Positions 1 to 6,539 are shown, counted from the first letter of the stretch. The stretch is 9,148 bases of DNA from Candidatus Giovannonibacteria bacterium RIFCSPHIGHO2_02_43_16 (GCA_001778545.1 MFHJ01000052.1:1-9148), one strand, 5' to 3'. The notes: generated by a model from the letters alone, not told the origin. Numbers and translations are program-made.

Positions 1-1401
1 ATCGGGTATGTCTTCTGTTTTGAGTGTAATTGTATAGTTTCTTGGTTCCGGGTCTTTCCATGAGTAGCCTTTTTTAATGGCCTCGTCCTTAGTCAGAGGG
101 AAGTATTCTTGGGCTATGGTTTCGTTATATGAGAAGGGAGATAGTTCAGGTGGGAAGAATTCACCATATTTGTATATTCTGCCTTTCTTATCTATATAGG
201 GCATGTCGTTCATGTGTTTGATAATCTTAGGGACGAGTGTTTCATATTCTTCCTTGGCGTATTGTTTGTTTAGGATGCAGTAGGATTTGTTTTTTAAACT
301 TACGCAGCCAAATAAATTAGAAGAAGCACGGCAATTAAATGAATATTGTAAGCTGTGAGAGCTAAAACAAAAATAGGAAAAGAAAATTTTACTTGCGCCT
401 CCGCCTCCCCCCATGAATTCGTACATTAATTCAGCCTTGTGGCCAACATGATCAGAATTTCTTGAGTCTTTTAGCTCCCATCCTGCGATCAATAAATTTT
501 TTCCTTCTTCCATGTTTTCATAAACATCAAAACAGTTCTGGCAATTTTTTGCGTTGTGAATATTATGCCCAACTACTCCTGTGGATTTAATTATCTCGGC
601 ATATCGACGAGGATATTTTATAGAAAAGTCTTTAAACTTTTCCTTAAACTCTTGAATGTTTTTATAACTGCCAAAATCCATCTCCTCAATTCTTTTCTCA
701 AATTCTTCTTTTGTATATTGTACATTAAAAATGCAGTTTGATTTATTTCTAAGGTTCACACATCCAATTGAATTATTTACATTACTACAATTATAAAGAA
801 AGGTAGAGTCAATCGAATCCTTAATGTACATCCCCCAAAAAATCTTGTAGCAATTCTCACTATCTATACCTTCATAACATAATTCACATTTGTTGACCCA
901 ATATAGATCAAAGCTGTTTTTGCTATACATATTGAAAGTGCCATATGCGCAGTCTTCATTAAAATCTCCTCCAAATATTAAGTAGCAATTCTTATTACCA
1001 AAAGTATAATTGCAATATTCGCTGTTAACTGCGTTTATATTCAAAAGTGCGGTATACGGTACATCTTTCAGCAGTTCATTAAATTGTTCCAGAAAAGGCT
1101 TTAAAAAATCGTAATCCTTGCCGTAATTTAACGGTTCCCATTTATCAGACAGCCAATAATCTTGCTCATAAACTTGAATTTTCTTGTCAGATGAAAACGT
1201 AGAAATAACTTCTTTTCCGTCTATACTTTCTTTTCTCTTATACAAATTGTGTTCATTCCTGAATAAGAGCCTACGTTTCAACTGGCATTCCGGGCACCAG
1301 GTCGGCGGAGGAACGTTCACTTTCTCGTAAAACTTAAAATCTTCGGGTTCGATAACGAAGTTTTGTTTGCAATTTTGACATGCTCGAGTCTCGGAATTCA
1401 T
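1..1401 (-). CDS. Zinc-ribbon, Cys-repeat conserved hypothetical protein (5' part, runs off the window)
   Basis: The reading frame is open for 467 codons from the ATG at 1401 to base 1 with no stop, so the C-terminus is missing. Residues 8-39 form a zinc ribbon: C8-x2-C11, then C36-x2-C39, with the PPP-T-x-CPxC context typical of small zinc-ribbon domains. After it come Asn-Cys-Tyr type repeats (C130, C139, C151, C172, C175, C184, C205, C214, C223). The spacings are all multiples of three residues, which suggests a regular repeat fold. Residues about 204-238 recur at about 356-390 with a constant offset of 152 (N-C, G-C-V, N-K-S-x-C-I, Q-Y-x-K-E-E), so a module is duplicated. I recognise this as a widespread CPR hypothetical family; its function is unknown. 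No signal peptide or membrane segment is visible. No Shine-Dalgarno site precedes the ATG. Confidence 0.88.
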   Translation of the reverse strand, partial: MNSETRACQNCKQNFVIEPEDFKFYEKVNVPPPTWCPECQLKRRLLFRNEHNLYKRKESIDGKEVISTFSSDKKIQVYEQDYWLSDKWEPLNYGKDYDFLKPFLEQFNELLKDVPYTALLNINAVNSEYCNYTFGNKNCYLIFGGDFNEDCAYGTFNMYSKNSFDLYWVNKCELCYEGIDSENCYKIFWGMYIKDSIDSTFLYNCSNVNNSIGCVNLRNKSNCIFNVQYTKEEFEKRIEEMDFGSYKNIQEFKEKFKDFSIKYPRRYAEIIKSTGVVGHNIHNAKNCQNCFDVYENMEEGKNLLIAGWELKDSRNSDHVGHKAELMYEFMGGGGGASKIFFSYFCFSSHSLQYSFNCRASSNLFGCVSLKNKSYCILNKQYAKEEYETLVPKIIKHMNDMPYIDKKGRIYKYGEFFPPELSPFSYNETIAQEYFPLTKDEAIKKGYSWKDPEPRNYTITLKTEDIPD

Positions 1402-1407
1402 CTCATT

Positions 1408-1436
1408 AATTTAGCACTTTACATCTAAGATTTAAA
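1408..1436 (-). promoter_or_regulatory. Weak candidate promoter for the gene starting at 1401
   Basis: On the minus strand TTTAAA (1431-1436) and TAAATT (1408-1413) are separated by 17 bp. Each matches the sigma-70 consensus at only 4 of 6 positions. The -10 ends six bases before the ATG, so a start at the usual distance would give a leaderless mRNA. The site overlaps the promoter of the divergent gene. Confidence 0.35.
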
Positions 1437-1445
1437 GGATATAAT
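1418..1445 (+). promoter_or_regulatory. Promoter of the small gene at 1452, probably leaderless
   Basis: TTTACA (1418-1423), a 16-bp spacer, then a perfect TATAAT (1440-1445). Six bases separate the -10 from the ATG at 1452, so transcription would start at or within a base or two of the start codon. An AAGGA at 1435-1439 lies inside the promoter and is too far from the ATG to be a good ribosome site. Confidence 0.6.
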
Positions 1446-1451
1446 AAGAAA

Positions 1452-1702
1452 ATGCTTACAGACCAAGATGTAAAAAAGATCGTTGATGTACATAGAGAAG
1501 TCTTTTCGACAAAAGAAGAATTCGCGGTTTTTCGAGACGAAATAAGAAAAAGTTTTTCCACACAACTTATTTCTATTGATTCATATGCCAAGAAGGCGGA
1601 CACTTATTTTCAGGAATGGTTATGTTGGCGCACAAAGTAGATCGGCACGAAAAATGGTTGCAACAAATCGCAGATAAGCTTGGAATAAAGCTGGAGATAT
1701 AA
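1452..1702 (+). pseudogene. Small coiled-coil-type conserved protein, frameshifted by one missing base
   Basis: Frame 1 runs from the ATG at 1452 and is family-like for 55 codons (to about 1616), but then reads a few unrelated codons to a TAG at 1638-1640. The expected C-terminus continues two frames over, from the ATG at 1616-1618, as MVMLAHKVDRHEKW and on to a TAA at 1700-1702. One extra A in GAATGG (about 1614-1619) would join both into an 83-residue protein. I recognise the joined form from CPR genomes: a short, charged, largely helical protein ending in a DRHEKWLxQIADKxGxKLE-like sequence, function unknown. The alternatives are a real mutation, an assembly or read error, or separate translation of the second part from 1616. 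It ends eight bases before the convergent ATPase gene. Confidence 0.7.
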
Positions 1703-1709
1703 TCTTCGC

Positions 1710-3203
1710 TCAAACCATCGGGGAGGAGCCCTCCCCGCCAGCGCCATTGGAGCTAGGCGGGCCCGTCTGCTTGTCCGCCGCAGGCGGACTTGCGTCGGGC
1801 TTTTCTTCACTGTCCGCGGGCTTCCCTTTTTTCCCAAACAAAAGCTCTTTTTCTTCTTCTTCCAATTTTCTTTTCACTTCGTCGATATGTATAGCATATT
1901 TTTCCCTTGAATGTTTTATTATTTCTTCTTTGAAACTTTTGTGCGTCGCTGGCATTATTTTCAGCGTCTCCGCTGAAAACGGGTCGTAAGTATTGCCGTC
2001 TATAGTCATTTTTATATAAAACTCCTGCATGCCAAGATTGATCATGTCTTTCGCTTTGAATACAGGCGTCATTTCTGATTCCAATTTCTTCGCGTCGTCT
2101 CCGCCGATCCTAAAAACCACAAGAGTTCCGGAATTTCCAAGAACAGTCGCCTGAACAGCAGGCAGAAGCTGGGACATATATTGGTGCGCTACTATTAAGC
2201 AGAGGCCGTATTTTCTCGCTTCTGAAAATATATTCTCGAAAGTATTCGTAACTAAATTATGAAACTCATCAACATATAAATAAAAGTCGGTGCGGTCACG
2301 CTCCGGCAAAGAAGCTCTCGCCATGCCCGCTTGCTTGATTTTTGTTATAAACATGGAGCCGAAAAAACTCGAGTTTTCCTCTCCCAATCTTCCTTTTGAA
2401 AGATTAATCAAAAGTATTTTGCCTTCGTTCATTATTTTCTCGAGATCTATCTTATTCTCCCTTTGAGCAAAGATATTTCGCAATAACGGATCTGACAAAA
2501 ACTGTCCCAATTTGTTCACGAGAGGGATAATTGCTTCCGTATCAAATTTCTCCGACCAATCCGCGAATTCAACCGCCCAGAAGCGCTTGACCATGTCATC
2601 CGTAATATAGTCAACAACGCGTTGCCGGTATTCTCTATCTGTCAGCATGGATATCATTCCGCGCATCGTTGAATATGGATAATCAAGCAAAGCAAGAGAG
2701 GTGAAGCGAAAAACGTGCTCGAGTCTTGGCGTCCAGTTGGCTCCGAATTGTTTCTCCAAAACTTCGATTAATCCTTGCGTCAGTTGGTGCTTCATCTCCG
2801 GGTGGATGTTCTGCATGGGATTAAAGGAAACAGGAAATTTCGTGTCCGAAGGGTCAATCACCACGACATCCTTAATTCTTTCTTCTGGAACAAAATCTAG
2901 AATTTCCTGAATAACATCGCCATGCGGATCAATTAAGCAAACGCCGTGGCCGTACGCAACGTCTTGGCGTATCAATAATTCGAGGAGTTTTGATTTTCCG
3001 ACTCCAGACTTCCCTACTATATACATGTGGCGCCTGCGATCGTTTCTTTTAATGCCAAAAATGAACCGCTTTTCTTCGAGAGCGGCGACGTAATTCGTGC
3101 GTCCGAAAAAATTTACTACTTTTGGATCGACGCGCTGATAGACCGGCAAATCCGGAGGCGGAGGCGCATGCGTTATTATTTGTACTTTGGTGTCACCGGC
3201 CAT
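1710..3203 (-). CDS. TraD/VirD4-like type IV secretion/conjugation ATPase
   Basis: A 497-residue P-loop ATPase of the HerA/FtsK/TraD superfamily. Visible motifs are the Walker A G64-KSGVGKS71, a LIDPHGD strand at 90-96, Walker B FYLYVDE at 307-313 followed by FHNL, and the sensor-type AHQY at 339-342. Family members are hexameric motors or coupling proteins that move DNA or protein at the inner membrane. No membrane segment is present here; the anchor may come from the 435-aa protein encoded two genes upstream. The N-terminus has a Pro-rich stretch PPPPDLPVY (14-22). The last 40 residues (458-497) are low-complexity, rich in Pro, Gly, Ser and Ala, and encoded by GC-rich palindromes unlike the rest of the gene. 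The gene starts 29 bases after the previous stop with no clear Shine-Dalgarno site. The ATPase family is secure; the substrate is not known. Confidence 0.9.
   Translation of the reverse strand: MAGDTKVQIITHAPPPPDLPVYQRVDPKVVNFFGRTNYVAALEEKRFIFGIKRNDRRRHMYIVGKSGVGKSKLLELLIRQDVAYGHGVCLIDPHGDVIQEILDFVPEERIKDVVVIDPSDTKFPVSFNPMQNIHPEMKHQLTQGLIEVLEKQFGANWTPRLEHVFRFTSLALLDYPYSTMRGMISMLTDREYRQRVVDYITDDMVKRFWAVEFADWSEKFDTEAIIPLVNKLGQFLSDPLLRNIFAQRENKIDLEKIMNEGKILLINLSKGRLGEENSSFFGSMFITKIKQAGMARASLPERDRTDFYLYVDEFHNLVTNTFENIFSEARKYGLCLIVAHQYMSQLLPAVQATVLGNSGTLVVFRIGGDDAKKLESEMTPVFKAKDMINLGMQEFYIKMTIDGNTYDPFSAETLKIMPATHKSFKEEIIKHSREKYAIHIDEVKRKLEEEEKELLFGKKGKPADSEEKPDASPPAADKQTGPPSSNGAGGEGSSPMV
1719..1737. 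repeat. Perfect 8-bp inverted repeat with 3-base loop
   Basis: CGGGGAGG (1719-1726) and CCTCCCCG (1730-1737) flank AGC. The hairpin lies inside the last codons of the ATPase gene and 16 bases beyond the stop of the convergent small gene. Neither strand has a T-tract after it, so it is not a standard intrinsic terminator, though it could still slow or end transcription for both genes or stabilise 3' ends. Confidence 0.7.
1742..1789. repeat. Cluster of short palindromes in the ATPase tail
   Basis: Three more dyads follow the first: CGCC/GGCG (1742-1745 with 1756-1759), the perfect 8-mer CGGGCCCG (1758-1765), and a 7-bp stem GTCCGCC/GGCGGAC (1773-1779 with 1783-1789) with loop GCA. The last resembles a short GC-rich palindrome I associate with Parcubacteria genomes, from memory and not verified. 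On the minus strand it encodes an A-S-P-P-A-A-D-K tail segment. Confidence 0.6.
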
Positions 3204-3232
3204 AATTCTAATCTATCATTCGCTGATTTGCA

Positions 3233-3796
3233 TTATATCATCTCAAGCTCTTCAAGAACTTTGTGATAATGGCGCATTGTCCTATCCGCGTCTTCTCTTG
3301 ATAATTTATACCCCGGCGTATGGACCAGATTATTACGCACCTGATGCGCGCTCTTTAATTCTGCGACCGAATGGACCTCTTGTTCTGAAATGGAGGAAAT
3401 TCTATCCCCCAGCGTCTCTCCCGCGAAACCGATTTTCTTAAAAACTTCGTCAACTAAACTATCCGCTTCGACTATCGCAAGCCTCCAGTCCGATTCCGTG
3501 CCAGCATTAAATCTCTCCATTATTTTTCCCCAATGGCTTTTCATAATTTTCTTCTGCGGTACCGTACTTTCTCTATAGACAAGCTTATATTTAGGGCGAA
3601 ATTTCCGGAGTTCATATATAACATAAACGATCCCGCAAATAAAAAGCGCCAAGAAAAGTATGAATATGATTTTGAAAACAGCCAAAATAGAATAGACCGC
3701 GGAAAAATCCCCTCCGCTTCCTCCGGACGCTCCAGAGAAAAAATCTACAATCCTCTTAATCAAAAAGCCGCCACCGATTGGATCAAAATTTTCCAT
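3233..3796 (-). CDS. Membrane-anchored protein with HEPN-like domain (RNxxxH motif)
   Basis: 187 residues. One strong membrane segment lies at about 33-60, after a Gly/Ser-rich stretch (21-30), and is followed by basic residues (RKFRPKYK), placing the C-terminal domain in the cytoplasm. The C-terminal part is predicted helical: a helix with WRLAIVEADSLVDEVFKKIG (104-123), a linker, then AHQVRNNLVH (150-159). R154-N155-x3-H159 is the RNxxxH signature of HEPN domains, which in many toxin and defence proteins is the RNase active site and in others is only structural. HEPN assignment is my inference from the motif and helix pattern; the family itself is a CPR conserved hypothetical. It sits between the two halves of the ATPase module, one base after the 435-aa gene's stop, so translation is probably coupled. 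Confidence 0.8.
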   Translation of the reverse strand: MENFDPIGGGFLIKRIVDFFSGASGGSGGDFSAVYSILAVFKIIFILFLALFICGIVYVIYELRKFRPKYKLVYRESTVPQKKIMKSHWGKIMERFNAGTESDWRLAIVEADSLVDEVFKKIGFAGETLGDRISSISEQEVHSVAELKSAHQVRNNLVHTPGYKLSREDADRTMRHYHKVLEELEMI

Positions 3797-3797
3797 A

Positions 3798-5105
3798 CTA
3801 TTTCATGATCCCTGGCAATTCCTTGTTCCCCTCACGAAAGATTGGCAGATTTGGCGGAGGTCCCATTTTCTTAGCTTCAATCCTTTCCATAATAGGCTGG
3901 GTTATAACCGCTTCAGTCGGAAGATGCCAAAGGGTCGCAAGCTCTTCAGTATTGAGAAGAGACATCTTTTGCGTGAATGATGATGTAAAAAAATGGAATT
4001 GAGCCAATTTGCCCATATATGTTCCTTGCGGCAATTTGCGATTGCGGCAATAGTCCCACATTCGCGCCTTGTGCCCAGCGCCTCGCCGCTTCGGAAAAAT
4101 GTAAGGATATTCCCATATCCAAGTCCTTGTCCACGTCCGATAATTCACGTCAAAATGATTCGAATTGGGTATGCTAAATTGCTGAAAAGCTACTCGAAGA
4201 CCTCTGTACGGCAAAACGATTGAAAAGGATTCCCTCGGAGCGAGATAAACGTAACGGACTACAGCTTCAAAGTAATTTTTTGTCGCTTTACGTTCAATTG
4301 CTTTCATTATTTCTGTCTCCCCGGGCGTGCGAGATGAAATAGCCCCGATGGTGTCTTCAAAATCCAAGATCGCGCCCTTTTTAGGGGCCTTTTTTATAGC
4401 TTCTTCTTTGAGTCTGGAGATTTCCGCTTCCGCGAGCTTAACTAGTTTATTAGGAGGATTTGTCGATGCTGGACGCGCGACGAGTTGTGTTATAACCACT
4501 TCGTCGTTCTGCAATTTGGAGAGCACTTCGAGTAGGCCGGCGATTGGATCTACGTTTTGGATCTCGTCATCCGATTCGAATTCCAAATACGTCCTGACAG
4601 GGTAAGCATTATTCTTAGCCAAAAACATCTCAAGCCCAAATAAGTCGTAACCATTTTGATAAAGCTCTTGGACCGTCTTTGGAAATCGATCCATATAATC
4701 ATCGACTTCCTCGATTTCGCAATCCGGATAATGTCCGTAGAAATTAGCTTTGATGATGTTAATATATCTTGCGGGCGTTCGAAGGAAAAAATGAATATCC
4801 CCGCCGAAACTTACGATCTCAAATGAATACCATTGAGTTGTCTCGCCGTCCCAATACCATTCGTATATATTCCCGGGCGTATTACGGAGCGCCCAGATAT
4901 TCATCATAATCTGTTCCATAACTTTTGGGCTTCTCTTGGCTTCTCTCGGCAATTTTATATCTAAAAGCGCCCAGACAATTTTGCTTTTGAATAAAGCTTG
5001 GCGCCAAGCGATCCATATCGACGCAAAAAGCCAACCCGAAAGAAAGGTTAGCCAGACCCACCAAAGGCTTAATAATACATCCTGTATTTCAGCGAGGATA
5101 TCCAT
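3798..5105 (-). CDS. Membrane protein partner of the TraD-like ATPase (CPR conserved family)
   Basis: 435 residues. A Trp-rich hydrophobic segment at about 11-35 should anchor it in the membrane. The rest is soluble with mixed strands and helices, including a Lys/Glu-rich helix at about 221-243. The C-terminal stretch LLNTEELATLWHLP (383-396) followed by PPPNLPIF (416-423) matches what I recall lying just before the P-loop domain in longer, fused CPR ATPases. Here the ATPase is a separate gene whose own N-terminus repeats a PPPxLP[IV][FY] stretch. I therefore infer that this is the detached N-terminal, membrane-bound half of the secretion/conjugation ATPase. It starts 23 bases after the regulator's stop with no Shine-Dalgarno site. 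No enzyme motif is visible. Confidence 0.85.
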   Translation of the reverse strand: MDILAEIQDVLLSLWWVWLTFLSGWLFASIWIAWRQALFKSKIVWALLDIKLPREAKRSPKVMEQIMMNIWALRNTPGNIYEWYWDGETTQWYSFEIVSFGGDIHFFLRTPARYINIIKANFYGHYPDCEIEEVDDYMDRFPKTVQELYQNGYDLFGLEMFLAKNNAYPVRTYLEFESDDEIQNVDPIAGLLEVLSKLQNDEVVITQLVARPASTNPPNKLVKLAEAEISRLKEEAIKKAPKKGAILDFEDTIGAISSRTPGETEIMKAIERKATKNYFEAVVRYVYLAPRESFSIVLPYRGLRVAFQQFSIPNSNHFDVNYRTWTRTWIWEYPYIFPKRRGAGHKARMWDYCRNRKLPQGTYMGKLAQFHFFTSSFTQKMSLLNTEELATLWHLPTEAVITQPIMERIEAKKMGPPPNLPIFREGNKELPGIMK

Positions 5106-5128
5106 AAAAATCTTAAATGTGAAAAAAC

Positions 5129-6151
5129 TTAAACGAGCGTAATGGATCCGTCTTCCAAAGATTTGAAGTTGCGTTTGTCCTGAAGATTTATAAGTATGGT
5201 TGCGGTCTTAACATGGCGCTCCTTAAGAACTTTTTCTATGACTTTCTCTTTCGGCAAAGGCCCAGAAGAGGCAAGAATATTTTTTATCACGTCTTTTACC
5301 GTGCCGGGCTCGTAACCCCATTCGCGAAGCGCGTAAAGTCCGCGGCCAACCAAAACAAACCTATTGTCTTTAATAAGCTCGTTATGGACTGTCTGCAGAT
5401 GCGCTGGCTCCGAAAGATTTTTCTTGATCGCCTGCGTCACTTCGGAGAAGTGCATGGGTGAACCGTGCTGTTTCATCACCAAAAAAGCTAGGTCGCGAAC
5501 CCCTCTTGGAGAAATGTGCGGAGAATCAATTAGGCCCCAGCCCCCTAGTTTGTTTTTTGCGACTCGCTTGGAAACAGAAAGCCATGATTCGAGCGCGTCA
5601 GGCCCAAGATTTTGGTTAAAGCTTGTCTCGGCTATTGAAGCAAGTTTTGCCTTAATCTCCGCGTCCTCCATTGGATCCTTTCCTTCGAGATCCTTGTGCA
5701 ATATGTGCAAAGTTTCGTGGCAAGCGGAGGCAAGCTTTTCATCCGCGCTCCAGCGCCCAGAAAATTCTTCATCCTCTTTAATTCTCTTGAAATCTTCCGC
5801 TAAAGTTAAAAGAAACCTTATATTATTTTTTTCTTCCTGCGATTTAGCAAGCGATGACAAAAACTTCTCTTCTTCCGCGATGCCGCCGCGGCGCAATAGC
5901 TCAGATTTAAGCGCGTCAAAAACATCCTTTTTTTCTTTAATCGCGTTGTTGGCGTTCAGTTTTTTAAGGCCGTACGCCTCAATCTGCCGAACCCGTTCGC
6001 GGGTTATCCCGTAAGAAGTGCCGATTGCTTCTAAGGTCTTGCGATCCTTCGCTTTTCCAATGCCAAAACGGCGCTCAATTACGTCCCGAACCCTCTTGGG
6101 GAGTGTGCTCAAAAATTCTTCGCTAACCTTAATAGGACTAAAAGACTGCAT
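5129..6151 (-). CDS. Sigma-70 region 4-like and HARE-HTH transcription regulator
   Basis: 340 residues. Residues about 16-65 look like sigma-70 region 4: a first helix around LPKRVRDVIERRFG, then the TLEAIGTSYGITRERVRQIE helix-turn-helix that in RpoD contacts the -35 box. There is no sigma region 2 or 3, so it cannot open promoters alone. Residues 70-200 are helical with no motif I recognise. Residues about 212-280 resemble a HARE-HTH winged helix (SPRGVRDLAFLVMKQHGSPM, then a VLVGRGLYAL wing), as in the RNA polymerase delta subunit. A second winged-helix-like segment covers about 284-340. This combination is common in CPR genomes and is probably a DNA-binding regulator acting with RNA polymerase. 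It is the first gene of the cluster and reads straight into the secretion genes, so it may control them. The specific target is unknown. Confidence 0.87.
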   Translation of the reverse strand: MQSFSPIKVSEEFLSTLPKRVRDVIERRFGIGKAKDRKTLEAIGTSYGITRERVRQIEAYGLKKLNANNAIKEKKDVFDALKSELLRRGGIAEEEKFLSSLAKSQEEKNNIRFLLTLAEDFKRIKEDEEFSGRWSADEKLASACHETLHILHKDLEGKDPMEDAEIKAKLASIAETSFNQNLGPDALESWLSVSKRVAKNKLGGWGLIDSPHISPRGVRDLAFLVMKQHGSPMHFSEVTQAIKKNLSEPAHLQTVHNELIKDNRFVLVGRGLYALREWGYEPGTVKDVIKNILASSGPLPKEKVIEKVLKERHVKTATILINLQDKRNFKSLEDGSITLV

Positions 6152-6164
6152 ATATTGTTAATTA

Positions 6165-6193
6165 AAGATAACATATCCCCACTCCCAAGTCAA
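6165..6193 (-). promoter_or_regulatory. Promoter of the regulator/ATPase cluster
   Basis: Minus strand: TTGACT (6188-6193), a 17-bp spacer, then TATCTT (6165-6170) preceded by TG one base away (extended -10). The -10 ends 13 bases before the ATG at 6151, giving a leader of only about 7 bases. No ribosome-binding site is present. Confidence 0.6.
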
Positions 6194-6202
6194 ACTATTG
6201 AC
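6189..6202. promoter_or_regulatory. Perfect dyad joining two back-to-back -35 boxes
   Basis: GTCAA (6189-6193), ACTA (6194-6197), TTGAC (6198-6202). The two arms are the -35 elements of the divergent promoters, four bases apart. Part of the symmetry follows from two -35 boxes facing away from each other. Any protein bound here would block or link both promoters. Confidence 0.5.
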
Positions 6203-6226
6203 GTTTAACGCCCTAAGCCGTATACT
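6198..6226 (+). promoter_or_regulatory. Strong sigma-70 type promoter of the 70-aa gene
   Basis: TTGACG (6198-6203), a 17-bp spacer, and TATACT (6221-6226), each 5 of 6 to consensus. Transcription would start near 6233, leaving an about 31-base leader that contains the ribosome site. It is the best-matching promoter in the window. Confidence 0.75.
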
Positions 6227-6252
6227 AAGGCAAAGAAATTTGATTTAAATGC

Positions 6253-6259
6253 AAGGAGG
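6253..6259 (+). promoter_or_regulatory. Perfect Shine-Dalgarno site that sets the start at 6264
   Basis: AAGGAGG, four bases before the ATG at 6264. An in-frame ATG at 6249 lies upstream of this site and has no ribosome site of its own, so 6264 is the better start. It is the only full-length Shine-Dalgarno sequence before a gene in this window. Confidence 0.8.
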
Positions 6260-6263
6260 GCTT

Positions 6264-6476
6264 ATGCGAAACCATCCGCTTTCCCTAGACGAACTTAGAA
6301 ACGAAAGGGAACAGGAGTTTTTCGACAGCGTCACCGAAGACGAGATCATGCATCACTGGCGCGCTATAAGAAGCAAAGGCCTGTCGGATGATGATGTTTG
6401 GGATGCGATTGTCACTGGAATCGCGCTGGACATGGCTTTTGAAAAAGTCAAAGCGCGCCAGCAAATCGAGCACTGA
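6264..6476 (+). CDS. Small acidic hypothetical protein, 70 residues
   Basis: The start at 6264 is chosen from the AAGGAGG four bases before it; the ATG at 6249 would add only five residues. The protein is 70 residues, acidic at the N-terminal half (SLDELRNEREQEFFDSVTEDE) and mostly helical by composition, with no membrane segment, cysteine or catalytic motif. I do not recognise the family. It has its own strong promoter, a good ribosome site and a terminator, so it is a single-gene unit likely made at high level. It is divergent from the regulator gene and shares its -35 region, so the two may be regulated together; that is inference from layout. It could be a small binding or regulatory protein, but nothing in the sequence says which. 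Confidence 0.75.
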   Translation: MRNHPLSLDELRNEREQEFFDSVTEDEIMHHWRAIRSKGLSDDDVWDAIVTGIALDMAFEKVKARQQIEH

Positions 6477-6502
6477 TTAAATCGTGCAAAAGCGCCTACA
6501 GC

Positions 6503-6539
6503 AAAAAGCCTTGGCAAGGAAACGGGTCGGGGCTTTTTT
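6503..6539. terminator. Bidirectional Rho-independent terminator
   Basis: AAAAAGCC (6503-6510) pairs with GGCTTTTT (6531-6538) across a 20-base loop. The plus strand reads into a T-run ending the 70-aa gene, and the minus strand likewise ends in CTTTTTG after the RodA gene. The structure overlaps the RodA stop codon by two bases, so the convergent genes share it. Confidence 0.75.

Noticed and set aside
1719..1737. Intrinsic terminator for the convergent genes
   Set aside because: The stem is strong, but neither strand has a T-run after it, so it is listed only as an inverted repeat.
5364..6014. 216-codon plus-strand open frame
   Set aside because: It lies wholly antisense to the sigma-like/HARE regulator, whose protein is clearly family-like. 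The antisense product is Ser/Leu-rich with no recognisable motif.
6249..6263. ATG at 6249 as start of the 70-aa gene
   Set aside because: The AAGGAGG site lies after this ATG and directly before the one at 6264; nothing resembling a ribosome site precedes 6249.
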